Positions 24,100-31,954 of a DNA stretch of 64,000 nucleotides are shown here, piece by piece; the first letter of the stretch is position 1; every line of letters starts with the position of its first letter. The DNA lies in contig DASPIW010000040.1 of NCBI GenBank assembly GCA_035628915.1, positions 1 through 64,000 on the forward strand, in the 5' to 3' direction. Source of the stretch: JARBUG01 sp035628915 (lineage in GTDB: Bacteria; Bacillota; Sulfobacillia; Symbiobacteriales; Symbiobacteriaceae). The notes beneath the pieces are model-generated. The model saw nothing but the letters and a program-made list of their open reading frames with translations, was not told where the DNA came from and did no database searches. The translations under genes and the position numbers were made by a program.

Positions 24100-24660
24100 T
24101 CAAAGGCGAAGCGGATCAAACACCGGCCAGGCTTCGCCCTCTTCCCGTGCCGCACCCGCCAGTTCGGCGGCGCACAGGCCAATCGTAGCGTAGTATCCAT
24201 GAAGTTTTGCCGCAAGGACCCGTGTCAACTCGGGCGGAGTGCCAAACTGCGGCTGGGCGGTGCGGACCTCCAGGCGAATCGGCGGCGCCTGGACTGCCAC
24301 CTGCCAAAATCGGGACAGATCATCGGTAAGGCCACCCGGCTCACCTGCAGGCACAGCCCCCGGCGCCGGCTGAGCAGCCGCCGCCCGGTGCGCCCTGATT
24401 TCGGCCAGCAAAGCCTCGCGGTCCCGTCCCCTCAGTTGCAGCAGCAGAAAGGGATCGGCATCAAAGGCGGCAGCCAGTTGATAGAACACGGCTGCGACAT
24501 GCTTGCAGGGGTTGGCCCAGTCAGGGCAGGAGCAGGTGGTCGTAAGCTCACGGGCCGAAACCGGCAACAACCGCACCCCCGCATCGGTGAACACTCCTTC
24601 AGCCTCTGCCGGCAGCCGGCCGGACAGCAACTCGGCCGAAAAGGCCGCCTGCGCCGCTCA
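24100..24660 (-). pseudogene. SWIM zinc-finger protein, 5'-truncated
   Basis: The SWIM motif C-S-C-P-D-W-A-N-P-C-K-H is intact and followed by the usual F-D-A-D-P-F-L-L-L-Q-L-R-G-R-D-R-E region. Upstream homology-like sequence (A-A-F-S-A-E-L-L-S-G-R-L-P) runs to an in-frame TGA near 24658, where DNA resembling the miaB promoter and start region begins. About half of the usual protein is missing, so the gene was cut by a duplication of the miaB upstream region. A TTG at 24630 could still give a 176-aa product. Confidence 0.65.
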
Positions 24661-24696
24661 CTCATGTATGTAGATACTCCCGCTGGGCGAATATGG

Positions 24697-24748
24697 CCGA
24701 TAGTTGCTCTCAGTAGTGTACCACAAATCGGTGCTAAATAAAAAAAGG
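24697..24748. repeat. Second copy of the miaB promoter repeat
   Basis: It matches 23367–23415 over about 50 bp, including TGTGGTACACTACTGAGAG on the minus strand. Similarity fades through a CCCG(T/C)TGGGC motif down to the GTGAGCG start region. It drives, or once drove, transcription into the SWIM remnant. Confidence 0.7.
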
Positions 24749-24855
24749 CAGGCGTGCCCTCATAGGCCATACCGTTCTGGGGCAGAATGAAAACGGTGGC
24801 AGCCGCCCCATAAGTGCGTTGCTACATCGGAGCGAGTTGTGGGACTGGGACTATG

Positions 24856-24939
24856 TTATTGCGAGAGCCGCATTGCTGCCGCGGTTAGGAAAAGGATTGC
24901 CAACAGTTCTTTGAGCGTGAGTTCCACCGTGAACTTCAA
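24856..24939 (-). CDS. 27-aa hydrophobic peptide
   Basis: TTG 24939 lies behind GGAGGTGG with seven-base spacing. The peptide has an amphipathic start (F-T-V-E-L-T-L-K-E-L) and a single membrane-spanning stretch (L-L-A-I-L-F-L-T-A-A-A). It is too short for standard gene finders. It may be a small membrane protein or a toxin-like peptide. The rest of 24742–25400 shows no convincing gene. Confidence 0.4.
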   Translation of the reverse strand: MKFTVELTLKELLAILFLTAAAMRLSQ

Positions 24940-25443
24940 GATGTTGCCACCTCCGCCGGGGGGCGGCCACCATCCAGATTTTACCAAACTTGTGTTCGAC
25001 CTCGCTCCCCCTACCCTGTCGACCAGTTTCGACGGCATACTGCCAGATCGCCTGAAGGGAGTGCTTCCTTCGCGCCGCTGTATCACCGGCGTGGGGAGGT
25101 ACTCCTGTTCGTTGGGCGCAACAAAGGCTGTCAGCAGGAACCTAAGTGGTCTGAATAGTACTACACAGTAGACTTCCACCCTGTTCTGCTGTGGAGGGGC
25201 ACATGCATCACCCGTCCGATTCGTCGTATACCCGAGGGCCCTGGCCAGTTGCACCGCCGCCATCGCGGCCTTTGACCTAGCAATAAGCCTGGCGCCCAAC
25301 TTGGTCCAAGCCCAGCGAGGCAAGGCCGAAGCCCTGGACAGGATTGCTCGACTGCCCGCCAACTGACATGAGTTCAGCAACATTACCGAAGACACAGCCA
25401 TCAGGCGCCGTGTGTCCTGCGCGGCTCTACCCCAAATTCAAAG

Positions 25444-25496
25444 AACCCTCCCGTCGTGCCGATCACCATGTCGTTCACGTCCGGGAGGGTTTGATT
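25444..25496 (+). terminator. Hairpin next to miaB fragment A
   Basis: AACCCTCCCG / CGGGAGGGTT arms at 25444–25453 and 25482–25491. The shared sequence ACTTGTCGTGTTTTTGG follows. Confidence 0.5.
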
Positions 25497-25499
25497 ACT

Positions 25500-25712
25500 T
25501 GTCGTGTTTTTGGTGTTCATCCGGCAGCCGTAGGTCTCGATATGTACCATCGGGCTCTCCTTGCCGTGGATGCGCTCGGCCGATTCCGGGTCGAGCTTCA
25601 TGGTGGCCGGCTTCGCCCCGTCCAGGTGCTCGAAGCCGCCCATGGCGTCTTGCTCCAGGGCGATGCGCACCAGGTCGAGAATGGCGTCGAAGTCCGGCTC
25701 CGGATGGCTGCT
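25500..25712 (-). pseudogene. miaB-like 5' fragment A
   Basis: The frame reads P-E-P-D-F-D-A-I-L-D, then A-L-E-Q-D-A-M-G-G-F…I-H-G-K-E-S-P…H-I-E-T-Y-G-C-R-M-N and stops resembling MiaB right after this motif. Compared with the full gene about 35 residues are deleted internally. The upstream CTATGTAAAAAGG also matches miaB upstream DNA. It cannot encode a working enzyme. Confidence 0.75.
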
Positions 25713-25853
25713 ATGTAAAAAGGGCGCCGGTTTGCCTTTGCCCCTGCTCTGGTTTGCCTTTGGTGGATGATGCGGTGGATGATGCTGCTGGTCGGCGATG
25801 AGGGGCCGCCGATGACGGCTCCGTCTCGTGCAGAGTGAGTCGCTGTGCGCAGG

Positions 25854-25967
25854 TTACAACCCCACCCTACAACCTTCGGCTGAAGTTGCGCCCTGGTCAG
25901 AGCGGCTAGAATTGAGACAGCCTTGAATGTGGATGTCTTGTACATCATCGGAACGGCTGCGGGAACA
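25854..25967 (+). pseudogene. Relic of a DUF4386 gene start plus its upstream region
   Basis: 25854–25920 matches 30165–30231 (about 58 of 67 bases), the upstream region of the second DUF4386 gene. 25937–25964 matches the first codons of that gene (L-Y-I-I-G-T-A-A-G). The rest of the gene is gone; the intact DUF4386 gene at 26018 begins 50 bp further on. Confidence 0.55.
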
Positions 25968-26017
25968 CGAAAACCCCAGCATTCTCGGCGCACTCTTACT
26001 CAGGAGGTCTTAGAATC

Positions 26018-26713
26018 ATGAAGAACAACGGGACGGCACGTTTGGCCGGGGTCTGCTTCCTACTCATGGTGGTTTTCGGCATCGGGGCCGAGATCTTTTT
26101 CCGACAGGGTCTGATCATTCCCGGTGATGCCGCGATAACGGTGGCAAACATCACAGCCCATGGACTTGCCTTCAGGGTAGGAATCTTCAGTGATCTGCTC
26201 ATGTCACTTTTCTATCTGCTAACCGCCCTGGTGCTTTATCGGCTTCTTGTGGAGGTAGACAAGCACCTATCTGCTATGATGGTCGTATTTGCCCTGGCAG
26301 GCAGTGTACTGCTCATGGTCAATGTGCTCAACGAGATGGCACCGCTCTTTGTCCTGAATGAAAGCGTACATCTGAATGCATTCAGCAAAGAGCAGCTCCA
26401 GTCTATGGTCATGTTCAACTACACCGCCTACGAGCACGGTTACATGATCGGTCAGATTTTCTTCGCACTGTGGGTCCTTCCCCTGGGGATTCTGATTATG
26501 AGATCCACACTCATACCCAAGGTACTGGGGATTCTCTTCGTGGCGGAAACGGTGTTCGGACTCATGGCGGTCATCGTGCACTTCGTGACACCCAACGCAT
26601 CCATGGAGACGATTCTCCTCGTGCCCGGCATTCTGGCGGAATTCTTCTTCATGTTCTGGCTACTGATCAGGGGAGTCCCGATGCCCGGCCGCTCAAGCCT
26701 TGAAGGCGCCTAA
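26018..26713 (+). CDS. DUF4386 family membrane protein
   Basis: 231 aa; AGGAGG lies upstream of ATG. Six to seven hydrophobic helices, with the family-like start A-R-L-A-G-V-C-F-L-L-M and a conserved E-H-G-Y-M-I-G-Q-I-F-F-A-L-W-V-L-P-L-G region. Function of the family is unknown. It shares upstream DNA with the DUF4386 gene beyond the MalT-like regulator, hinting at common control. Confidence 0.85.
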   Translation: MKNNGTARLAGVCFLLMVVFGIGAEIFFRQGLIIPGDAAITVANITAHGLAFRVGIFSDLLMSLFYLLTALVLYRLLVEVDKHLSAMMVVFALAGSVLLMVNVLNEMAPLFVLNESVHLNAFSKEQLQSMVMFNYTAYEHGYMIGQIFFALWVLPLGILIMRSTLIPKVLGILFVAETVFGLMAVIVHFVTPNASMETILLVPGILAEFFFMFWLLIRGVPMPGRSSLEGA

Positions 26714-26772
26714 GGCAACAGTGTCGACAAGGCGCGAGGCATCGACCAATCATCCGGAGAGGAGTGATCGGT

Positions 26773-27168
26773 GTGCATGGAATGAATACACGGGAGAAGC
26801 TTTCCGTGCTATGGATCGTGGTTATGATGAACATGATATTTGCAGACATATTGACCTTCATGTTGCCTGGTACATTGCAGGACATCGTATCCGGGAATCT
26901 GCCCATGAAGATCACCCAGAGCCTCTTGCTGGTCTTTGCACTGCTTCTTGAAGTACCAATCATCATGGTACTGCTGTCAAGGGTACTTGGTCGCTCGATC
27001 AACAGGGTGGCCAATATCCTCGCAAGTGTGATCACGATACTGTTCGTCGTTGGAGCAGGCTCAGGCTCGCTGCACTATGTCTTCTTTGCTTCAGTTGAGG
27101 TGATCGTCATGCTGTACATTATGTGGACGGCCTTCGGATGGCGGGAGACGTGCGCGGGTAGCCAGTGA
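26773..27168 (+). CDS. Small four-helix membrane protein (DUF6326-like)
   Basis: About 131 aa with four transmembrane helices. GTG 26773 has the best spacing to GGAGAGGAG; ATG 26782 and GTG 26764 are alternatives. It is 60 bp downstream of the DUF4386 gene and probably co-transcribed. Function unknown; the family name is a weak recollection. Confidence 0.7.
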   Translation: MHGMNTREKLSVLWIVVMMNMIFADILTFMLPGTLQDIVSGNLPMKITQSLLLVFALLLEVPIIMVLLSRVLGRSINRVANILASVITILFVVGAGSGSLHYVFFASVEVIVMLYIMWTAFGWRETCAGSQ

Positions 27169-27210
27169 GCCCAAGAGGCCCAACGGGCCACCGTCGGATC
27201 GTCGAAACAG

Positions 27211-27247
27211 AACGACCCCAGTGCAGGCTTTGCTGACTGGGGTCGTT
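27211..27247 (+). terminator. Terminator 1 after the membrane-protein pair
   Basis: AACGACCCCAGT / ACTGGGGTCGTT stem followed by TGGTTTGG. Confidence 0.7.
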
Positions 27248-27278
27248 TGGTTTGGTGCCTGCTCAACCCGGTTAGTAA

Positions 27279-27327
27279 GCCATCGAGTCTACGAAGACGA
27301 TTTTGTAGATTCTCGATGGCCTTTTTT
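27279..27327 (+). terminator. Terminator 2 in tandem
   Basis: A long stem with GCCATCGAG(T)CTACGA arms is followed by CTTTTTT. It probably insulates the MalT-like gene that follows. Confidence 0.8.
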
Positions 27328-27478
27328 GTGTCGCGTGCGAAGAATACGGCGCCGCCGTCGATCTTCAGCTTGGCAAGACCGACTATGAGCGATAACGACA
27401 GCCCCTGTCTTTTGCCACACTGCTCAGAATGTTACTCTATACGTGATAGGCTCGAACGAACCGGGGAGGGAATCGCCA

Positions 27479-30148
27479 ATGTCGGAAGCCACAATCGCCG
27501 GCCAGGGCTATCAGGAGGGTCCGGGGCTGCTCGCCACCAAACTCCGGGCGCCGACGCTGCGACAGGCGCGGGTGGGCCGCCGTCGCCTGCTCGCCAAGCT
27601 GCATTCGGGACTGAGCCGGCCCTTCACGCTGATTTCGGCTCCCGCCGGGTTCGGGAAGACGACCCTGGCGGCCCAGTGGATCGCGGATCACGGCCTGCCC
27701 GTGGCCTGGGTCTCCCTCGACGAGGAGGATAACGACCCGGCGCGGTTCTGGCTCCATATCACCGCTGCCCTGGCGAGGGCGACGCCCGGTCTGGGCGGCA
27801 TCTTGCAGTCGCCTGAGACGCAGGCGAACTTGTCCGTGCCCACGGCCCTGATGAACGCAGCAGCAGAGATTGTCGGGGACTTCATCCTCACCCTCGATGA
27901 CTATCACTTGATCACCGCGCCGGCCATACACAGCTCTGTGAGCTACTGTCTGGAGCACTTGCCGGAACGGCTCCACCTGGTGATTGTGACCCGGACGGAT
28001 CCCCCCTTCCCCCTGGCCCGGCTCCGAGCCCGCGACCAGTTGGTCGAAATCCGGGCCGCCGACCTGCAGTTCACGCTGGCCGAAGCTACAGCCTTTCTTA
28101 ACGATGTCATGCACCTGGGATTGCAGACCGACCTCGTTAAGACGCTCGCCGACCGCGCCGAAGGCTGGATCGCCGGGCTGCAGATGGCTGCCCTTACCAT
28201 TCGGGACCGGGAGGACGCTGCCGGGCTGATCAGCCGGTTCACGGGCGCCCACCCCTTCGTGCTGGATTACCTGGTCGAAGAGGTTCTGCAGAGCCAACCC
28301 CCCGAGGTCAGGGACTTCCTGCTGCAGACGTCGATTCTGCACCACATGACAGGCCGTTTGGTCGAAGCCGTCACCGGGCAGAGCGGCGGACAGGCGATGC
28401 TCAGGCAACTGGAGCAATCGAATCTCTTCTTGGTGCCGCTGGATGAGGAACACCACTGGTATCGCTACCATCACCTGTTTGCCGAGGTGATGCTCAGCCG
28501 CCTGGAGCAGTCCGACCCCGTCCAGGTAGCAGCATTGCACGAGCGGGCGGCCCAGTGGTATGAGGAAAACCGCCTTGACGCCGACGCCGTCCGGCATGCC
28601 CTGGCGGCCAGGAGCTTTGAGCGGGCGGCAAGGTTGATTGAGCGCGCGGCCGTCTCCCGGCTGGCGCTCGGCGAGGTCACGACGATTCAGCACTGGACGG
28701 ACGCCATACCTGCGGCCCTGCGCCGCCAGCGGCCATGGCTTGCGGTCACCACTGCCTGGGGGCAACTGCTCACGGGCCATCCCAGGGCGGTGGAACCGGT
28801 TCTCGGGGCGCTGCCTGACCTGGCCGCATCGGACCACCCCGACCGGAACGCACTCCTGGGCAATGTGGCGGCGATCCGGGCCTATGTGGCCGTGCTGGCT
28901 GGCGATGTGCCCCGCACCCTGGCACTGGCCCGGGAGGCGCTTACCTTGCTGCCCCTGGAAGACGGGTTGAACCGGGCCGTGGCCACCTACCTGATCGGGA
29001 GGGCCTACACCCTGGCCGATGATCTCAACGCGGCAATCGCCGCGCTGACGGAGGCCGTCGGGCTTGCCTGCAAAGCGGACCACATCTATCTTGCGGCAGA
29101 GGCGCTGTGTGACGTCGCTGGGCTCGAACTCTCCCGAGGGCGCCTCAGCGCGGCCGCACGGCTGTACGGTTCAGCCGCGGAAAGGGCCGTGGAAACGGGC
29201 ATGCGGGTCGTATCGGCCCTGGGCGCCGCCGAAGTGGGGCTGGCCGAAATCGCCCTGGAGCAGAACGACCTGGAAACGGCCGAGCGGTACGCAAATGCAG
29301 GCGTGGAGCACATGCTGTTGGTTCAGGAGCCGACCGACTTGGTCATAGGCCACCTGATGCTGGCCAGGGTGCGGCAGACCAAAGGGGATGTAAGCGGGGC
29401 CAGAGCGGCCCTGGCGGTTGCCGAGCAGTGGCTGAGCGGGCGCAACCTGCGCCCCCTGGTGCGCAGCCAGGCTGCGGCCGTGCGGGCCAGGCTCCGGCTG
29501 GCATGGGGCGAGGCGGAAGCCGCCGGACGCTGGGCAACCAGTCAGGCAGACCTGTACACCGGGTCGGCTGGGACCCCGGAACAATTGGCCCGGGCCCGTG
29601 TCGCCCTCGCCCTTGGCCGGCCGGCCCAAGCGATTGAGATTCTGGCGCCCCTGGCAATGGCGGCGGCGACGGCCGGCCGGCAGGGCACCCTGATCGAGAT
29701 CGGTGCGCTCCAGGCGCTGGCCTGGCAGGCGCAGTTCCGTCCGGCGGAAGCTCAGGCCGCCCTGGAAAGGGCCCTTGCGCTGGCGGAGCCTGAAGGATAT
29801 GTGCGGGTTTTCGTCGACGAGGGGGCACCGATGGCGGCGCTGCTGCATCTTATCAAGAAGCGGCTGGCGCCCGCCGGGCAAACAGCCTTGGCCGCCTACG
29901 CCGAGCACCTGCTTCAGCAGTGCCCTGAGCCCCCTGCGGCCGCGCCGGCCCTGCGCGTCTCCCTGTCGGACCGGGAACTGGAAGTGCTGCAGATGATGGC
30001 CGCCGGGCTGACCAACGACGAAATCGCTCACCGTCTCTACATATCACTGCCCACGGTCAAGCGCCATATCTCCAATACGTATAACAAGCTGCGCGTCTCC
30101 CACCGGACGCAGGCGCTGGCCCGGGCGCGGGAGTTGCGCCTGCTGTGA
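27479..30148 (+). CDS. MalT/LAL-type LuxR transcriptional regulator
   Basis: 889 aa from ATG 27479 (GGGGAGGG, eight-base spacing). A STAND-type NTPase at the N-terminus has Walker A A-P-A-G-F-G-K-T-T around residues 55–63. A long TPR-like helical sensor region follows, then a C-terminal LuxR HTH (L-S-D-R-E-L-E-V-L-Q…T-V-K-R-H-I). Such proteins activate target promoters after binding an inducer and ATP. The two DUF4386 genes on either side carry a common upstream sequence and are its likely targets. Confidence 0.92.
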   Translation: MSEATIAGQGYQEGPGLLATKLRAPTLRQARVGRRRLLAKLHSGLSRPFTLISAPAGFGKTTLAAQWIADHGLPVAWVSLDEEDNDPARFWLHITAALARATPGLGGILQSPETQANLSVPTALMNAAAEIVGDFILTLDDYHLITAPAIHSSVSYCLEHLPERLHLVIVTRTDPPFPLARLRARDQLVEIRAADLQFTLAEATAFLNDVMHLGLQTDLVKTLADRAEGWIAGLQMAALTIRDREDAAGLISRFTGAHPFVLDYLVEEVLQSQPPEVRDFLLQTSILHHMTGRLVEAVTGQSGGQAMLRQLEQSNLFLVPLDEEHHWYRYHHLFAEVMLSRLEQSDPVQVAALHERAAQWYEENRLDADAVRHALAARSFERAARLIERAAVSRLALGEVTTIQHWTDAIPAALRRQRPWLAVTTAWGQLLTGHPRAVEPVLGALPDLAASDHPDRNALLGNVAAIRAYVAVLAGDVPRTLALAREALTLLPLEDGLNRAVATYLIGRAYTLADDLNAAIAALTEAVGLACKADHIYLAAEALCDVAGLELSRGRLSAAARLYGSAAERAVETGMRVVSALGAAEVGLAEIALEQNDLETAERYANAGVEHMLLVQEPTDLVIGHLMLARVRQTKGDVSGARAALAVAEQWLSGRNLRPLVRSQAAAVRARLRLAWGEAEAAGRWATSQADLYTGSAGTPEQLARARVALALGRPAQAIEILAPLAMAAATAGRQGTLIEIGALQALAWQAQFRPAEAQAALERALALAEPEGYVRVFVDEGAPMAALLHLIKKRLAPAGQTALAAYAEHLLQQCPEPPAAAPALRVSLSDRELEVLQMMAAGLTNDEIAHRLYISLPTVKRHISNTYNKLRVSHRTQALARARELRLL

Positions 30149-30164
30149 GTAGCGGGGCCGCCTA

Positions 30165-30231
30165 TTACAACCCCGCCCTACGACCTTCGGATGAAGCTGC
30201 GCCCTGGTCACACCGGCTAGTATGGGGACAG
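30165..30231 (+). promoter_or_regulatory. 67-bp upstream element shared by the two DUF4386 loci
   Basis: A near copy of 25854–25920 starting TTACAACCCC and containing CTTCGG(C/A)TGAAG, an inverted repeat, and GCGCCCTGGTCA. It lies between the MalT-like gene and the second DUF4386 gene. Probable promoter/operator. Confidence 0.5.
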
Positions 30232-30290
30232 CAAGGGCCAAGCTCAACTGGCCTGGCTGAAAGCCGGTGCGACAAATCGGAGGCAAGATT

Positions 30291-30944
30291 ATAACCAGGG
30301 ACCGTAAGGTTGCCGTTGTTGTGGGTGTGTTGTACATCATCGGGACGGTTGCGGGAGTGTTCAGCGGTTTGATCACAGGGCCGGTTCTCAGGACTCCAGA
30401 TTACCTGGCACAGGTTTCAGCAAACGAAACCCCCATCATTTTCGGTTCTCTGTTAGTGTTGACGATGGGCCTTGCGCTGGCCCTGGGGTATGTGGTCTTC
30501 CGGGGAGCGCTGGAGGCGGTGTGCTATATCGCGATGGCCATTTGCTGGTTCTTTCTCATCCAAGTCAGCCGCGAAACTGCGGCGGCGGGGGCATCCACGG
30601 CGGCCTACCTCCAGACCCTGGGCGCGGTATTCCTCAATGGCAACGACTCCATCATGAGCATCCTGGTCATCGTCTTCAGCCTGGGCTCCCTCATGCTCGA
30701 CTCCTTGCTCTATCGATCCCAACTCATCGCGCGCTGGATCTCGGTTTGGGGCTTCATCGCCATCGGGGTGCATCTTTCCACAGCCGTCTTAATGATGTTC
30801 CGCAGCCTGGACTCTGACTTGATGAGCATCATCAGCCTCCCCATTCTGGTTCAGGAAATGGTGATGGCGATCTGGCTGATTGGGAAAGGCTTCAACCCGA
30901 CGGCCCTCACGTCCGCCCAGCCGCTGCAAGAGGAGGCTGAGTGA
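30291..30944 (+). CDS. DUF4386 family membrane protein, unusual start
   Basis: The protein has six to seven helices (V-L-Y-I-I-G-T-V-A-G near the N-terminus). The only well-placed ribosome binding site, GGAGG at 30279–30283, points to ATA at 30291. The nearest standard start in frame is GTG 30267, upstream of that site. Either ATA is used or the original ATG has mutated and expression is low. Related to the gene at 26018. Its stop overlaps the ATG of an alcohol dehydrogenase remnant. Confidence 0.7.
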   Translation: MTRDRKVAVVVGVLYIIGTVAGVFSGLITGPVLRTPDYLAQVSANETPIIFGSLLVLTMGLALALGYVVFRGALEAVCYIAMAICWFFLIQVSRETAAAGASTAAYLQTLGAVFLNGNDSIMSILVIVFSLGSLMLDSLLYRSQLIARWISVWGFIAIGVHLSTAVLMMFRSLDSDLMSIISLPILVQEMVMAIWLIGKGFNPTALTSAQPLQEEAE

Positions 30945-31224
30945 TGAAAGCCATCATGTACACCGGGGCGGATGTGACCCTGCCAAGGGCAAAAAGGCAC
31001 TCAAGCCTTCCGGCAGATATCTACACGTTCTCGTCGACGCAGACCTCCGGGAACAGCTCGAAGAGCTGCTGGTGGTCAAAGAACTGATCGAGGCAGGCGC
31101 GCTCACACCAGTCATTGATCGAGTCTACCCGCTCGACCAGATTGTCGAGGCACACCGGTATGTCGAAGCAGGGCACAAGAAGGGAAACGTAGGAATCACC
31201 TTGGAACATGGCGGCAACACCTGA
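30943..31224 (+). pseudogene. Zinc-type alcohol dehydrogenase remnant with internal deletion
   Basis: The start M-K-A-I-M-Y-T-G is followed, after loss of most of the gene and a frame change, by the family C-terminus: G-R-Y-L-H-V, then I-E-A-G-x-L-T-P-V-I-D-R-V-Y-P-L-D-Q-I-V-E-A-H-R-Y-V. Catalytic and Rossmann segments are missing. Confidence 0.75.
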
Positions 31225-31255
31225 CGACGGGTAGCAGCGAGGTCTGACGCAAATA

Positions 31256-31305
31256 GACAAGTCCCTTCCTGACGGGGTCCAGGAAGGGACTTGTCGTGTT
31301 TTTGG
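31256..31305 (+). terminator. Strong hairpin next to miaB fragment B
   Basis: A perfect 16-bp stem, GACAAGTCCCTTCCTG with its complement at 31280–31295, is followed by GTGTTTTTGG. It ends the transcript coming from the DUF4386/ADH side. Confidence 0.8.
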
Positions 31306-31437
31306 TATTCATCTGGCAGCCGTAGGTCTCGATATGGACCCGCGGGTTCTCCTTGCCGTGGATGCGGCTGGCCGACGCGGGGTCGACCTGCATGATGGCC
31401 ATCTTGTCGGCATCTTCCAGATGGGTGAAGCCGCTAA
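31300..31437 (-). pseudogene. miaB-like 5' fragment B
   Basis: It reads G-F-T-H-L-E…M-Q-V-D-P-A-S-A-S-R-I-H-G-K-E-N-P…E-T-Y-G-C-Q-M-N-T-K-N-T-T-S and ends at the same point as fragment A, with the same non-family residues T-K-N-T-T-S. It abuts the truncated GMC oxidoreductase start. Confidence 0.75.
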
Positions 31438-31439
31438 TG

Positions 31440-31614
31440 AGGAGTCCCTGATTGGTCTGTCCGAATCGCTGTTTCCTCCCGCTTCCAGGACCCGCACAGA
31501 CGTATCTTTGTCATCCGTCAGAGTTTTGGCAATCACTGCGCCAGCCGGACCCGTTCCGACCACGATGAAGTCGAACACCATGTCCCCATGTCTCGTTTCC
31601 GGTTTATACAACAT
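31440..31614 (-). pseudogene. GMC oxidoreductase N-terminal remnant
   Basis: A short ORF begins with a GMC-type FAD-binding motif (D-F-I-V-V-G-T-G-P-A-G-A-V-I-A) and then V-L-E-A-G-G. After about 50 residues it runs out of frame into miaB fragment B. ATG at 31614 or 31581; GGAGGTGGG lies upstream of the former. Confidence 0.7.
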
Positions 31615-31770
31615 CCCACCTCCGGGTAGGGGGCTCGAATCACTCCTACGCACAAAGGTAGAATATGAACCTGTGGAACCACATGTGTGCTGGTCCGGGC
31701 CAGCGGATTGCCAGGTGGCCCTTTGTGCCACCGATGCCTGCTGCTCCGCATGCGATCCCGACGACGCCGG

Positions 31771-31947
31771 TCAGCCCCGGAGCATGGTGAGCAACAGCGG
31801 CAAGATGACCGTGCACAAGCCGAGGAGGAGGCTGCCGGCGGCCGCCAGCGGCTGCTTCCGCCGAAAGGCGGCCCATGCCAGATACCCGGAGTGCGCAGCC
31901 ACGCCTCCACCGAGCAACACCATGACAACCAGGTCCCAGTTTTGCAC
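31771..31947 (-). CDS. Small two-helix membrane protein of the ger operon (D-subunit-like)
   Basis: 58 aa from GTG 31947 with GGAGGGAG upstream; the frame extends to 31974 inside gerC. It has two transmembrane segments (W-D-L-V-V-M-V-L-L and L-L-L-G-L-C-T-V-I-L-P) with a short Arg/Lys linker. Small two-helix 'D' proteins are encoded in or beside several Bacillus gerA-type operons and modulate receptor activity. The position right after gerC fits this; sequence similarity was not tested. Confidence 0.6.
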   Translation of the reverse strand: MQNWDLVVMVLLGGGVAAHSGYLAWAAFRRKQPLAAAGSLLLGLCTVILPLLLTMLRG

Positions 31948-31954
31948 GGGCTTT

